A program made the position numbers and the translations under genes. A model generated the notes under the pieces. That model did not search any database. It was not told the DNA's origin and saw only the letters and a list, made by a program, of their open reading frames with translations. Positions 5,346-5,848 of a DNA stretch of 5,848 bases are shown here, in pieces (within the stretch, counting starts at the first letter, position 1; each line of letters opens with the position of its first letter). Origin of the DNA: Phycisphaerales bacterium UBA7708 (GTDB lineage Bacteria; Planctomycetota; Phycisphaerae; Sedimentisphaerales; Anaerohalosphaeraceae); NCBI GenBank assembly GCA_002482415.1, contig DLFY01000171.1:3651-9498 (forward strand), written 5' to 3'.

Positions 5346-5848
5346 ATGGAAAGACAACATAGTGATCTGGTTCGGCTTTCAAAAGAATTGTTTGAAAAGG
5401 CAGAAGCCTTAAGGCGCGTGACAACAGGACTTGACCTCTTTATCTGTCAAAAAGATGCATCCCGAACAGTTGAAGCAATTGAACAATATCTGTTTGAACA
5501 TCCCGGGATAGCGTTCAGCGACAAAAACAGGAAACTGTTATCTCCACACCAAAACTATAAAAAATATCCTGAATCGCTCAAAAGTGCCGCCTTTTTATTA
5601 CAGCAGGCAGTCATGCCCCAAACAGAAAAACCCGTCGCTAAAATCACTAAACTTTCCGACGACAAAGAAGACAATAGTTGTCTGATTATAAAAAGAGAAA
5701 ACTCGTGGTCGTTTTACTATGAGGGTGGGCTTGCAACAGTCAAAAGTACTTTAAAGGCTTTGCCGCAACTCGAAATCTTATTGACTCACCCCGGCGAAGA
5801 ATACAGCGCAACAAACCTGCGGCAGGCAAGGTACGGGAAAGAGGGTGA
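5346..5848 (+). CDS. protein of unknown function, 3' end cut by window edge
   Basis: The frame opens at the ATG at 5346 and stays open for 167 codons to the right edge. AAGGA at 5332-5336 lies 9 bases upstream, and a promoter plus structured leader precede it, so it is very likely a real gene. I do not recognise the family. The N-terminal 90 residues look helical and charged, with no signal peptide or membrane segment (RLSKELFEKAEALRRV at 10-25, TVEAIEQYLFEHPGI at 41-55). A Lys/Asp/Glu linker follows (about 93-110), then a short beta-like stretch CLIIKRENSWSFYYEGG (112-128). The visible end, LPQLEILLTHPGEEYSATNL (139-158), resembles the 'LL.HPG.e....L' helix motif seen in some winged-helix-like domains, a weak similarity recalled from memory. 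Codon use is more AT-rich than in the etf genes. It is divergent from the operon, and no functional link to it is visible. Confidence 0.75.
   Translation, partial: MERQHSDLVRLSKELFEKAEALRRVTTGLDLFICQKDASRTVEAIEQYLFEHPGIAFSDKNRKLLSPHQNYKKYPESLKSAAFLLQQAVMPQTEKPVAKITKLSDDKEDNSCLIIKRENSWSFYYEGGLATVKSTLKALPQLEILLTHPGEEYSATNLRQARYGKEG

Noticed and set aside
5176..5424. 82-codon minus-strand frame in the divergent intergenic region
   Set aside because: It overlaps antisense to the promoter, structured leader and start of the plus-strand gene. No coherent domain or supporting context is seen.
5846..5848. Apparent TGA stop at the right edge of the unknown gene
   Set aside because: It is out of frame. 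The gene's last complete codon is GGT at 5844-5846, followed by an incomplete GA-, so the gene continues.

Overview
This window is bacterial DNA. Its core is a three-gene, minus-strand operon for flavin-based acyl-CoA oxidation, read right to left as etfB (4915-4004), etfA (3905-2871) and an acyl-CoA dehydrogenase (2839-1028). The operon has a promoter with a consensus TTGACA -35 box upstream of etfB and a clear intrinsic terminator after the dehydrogenase. The EtfB motifs (AIDGDTAQVGP, and a DRxxxxSDTLATSY stretch) resemble the anaerobic, possibly electron-bifurcating, ETF group rather than the mitochondrial/Paracoccus type. This suggests an anaerobe or facultative anaerobe. A Planctomycetota/Phycisphaerae-like or related lineage is my guess from the overall look of these proteins, and the window alone cannot settle it.

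Left end (1-960): downstream of the operon terminator, and on the same strand, a very AT-rich gene with its own sigma70-type promoter (TTGACG-16-TATACT) encodes the first 292 residues of a RecF/ABC-like AAA ATPase that resembles the COG4637 family. It runs off the left edge. Its base composition differs sharply from the operon's, so it looks like the edge of an accessory or horizontally acquired segment.

Right end (4916-5848): a 430-base divergent intergenic region separates etfB from a plus-strand gene of unknown function that runs off the right edge. That gene has its own promoter (TTGACA-16-GATAAT). Its roughly 85-nt leader can fold into consecutive hairpins whose loops are perfectly complementary over six bases (GTCCAA/TTGGAC), a candidate kissing-loop regulatory RNA ending one base before the Shine-Dalgarno. 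I do not recognise it as a known riboswitch class, and it is the most unusual item in the window.

Together, the dehydrogenase would pass electrons from acyl-CoA to EtfAB, and the single transcription unit would keep the three subunits co-expressed. The two flanking partial genes show no visible functional link to the operon.
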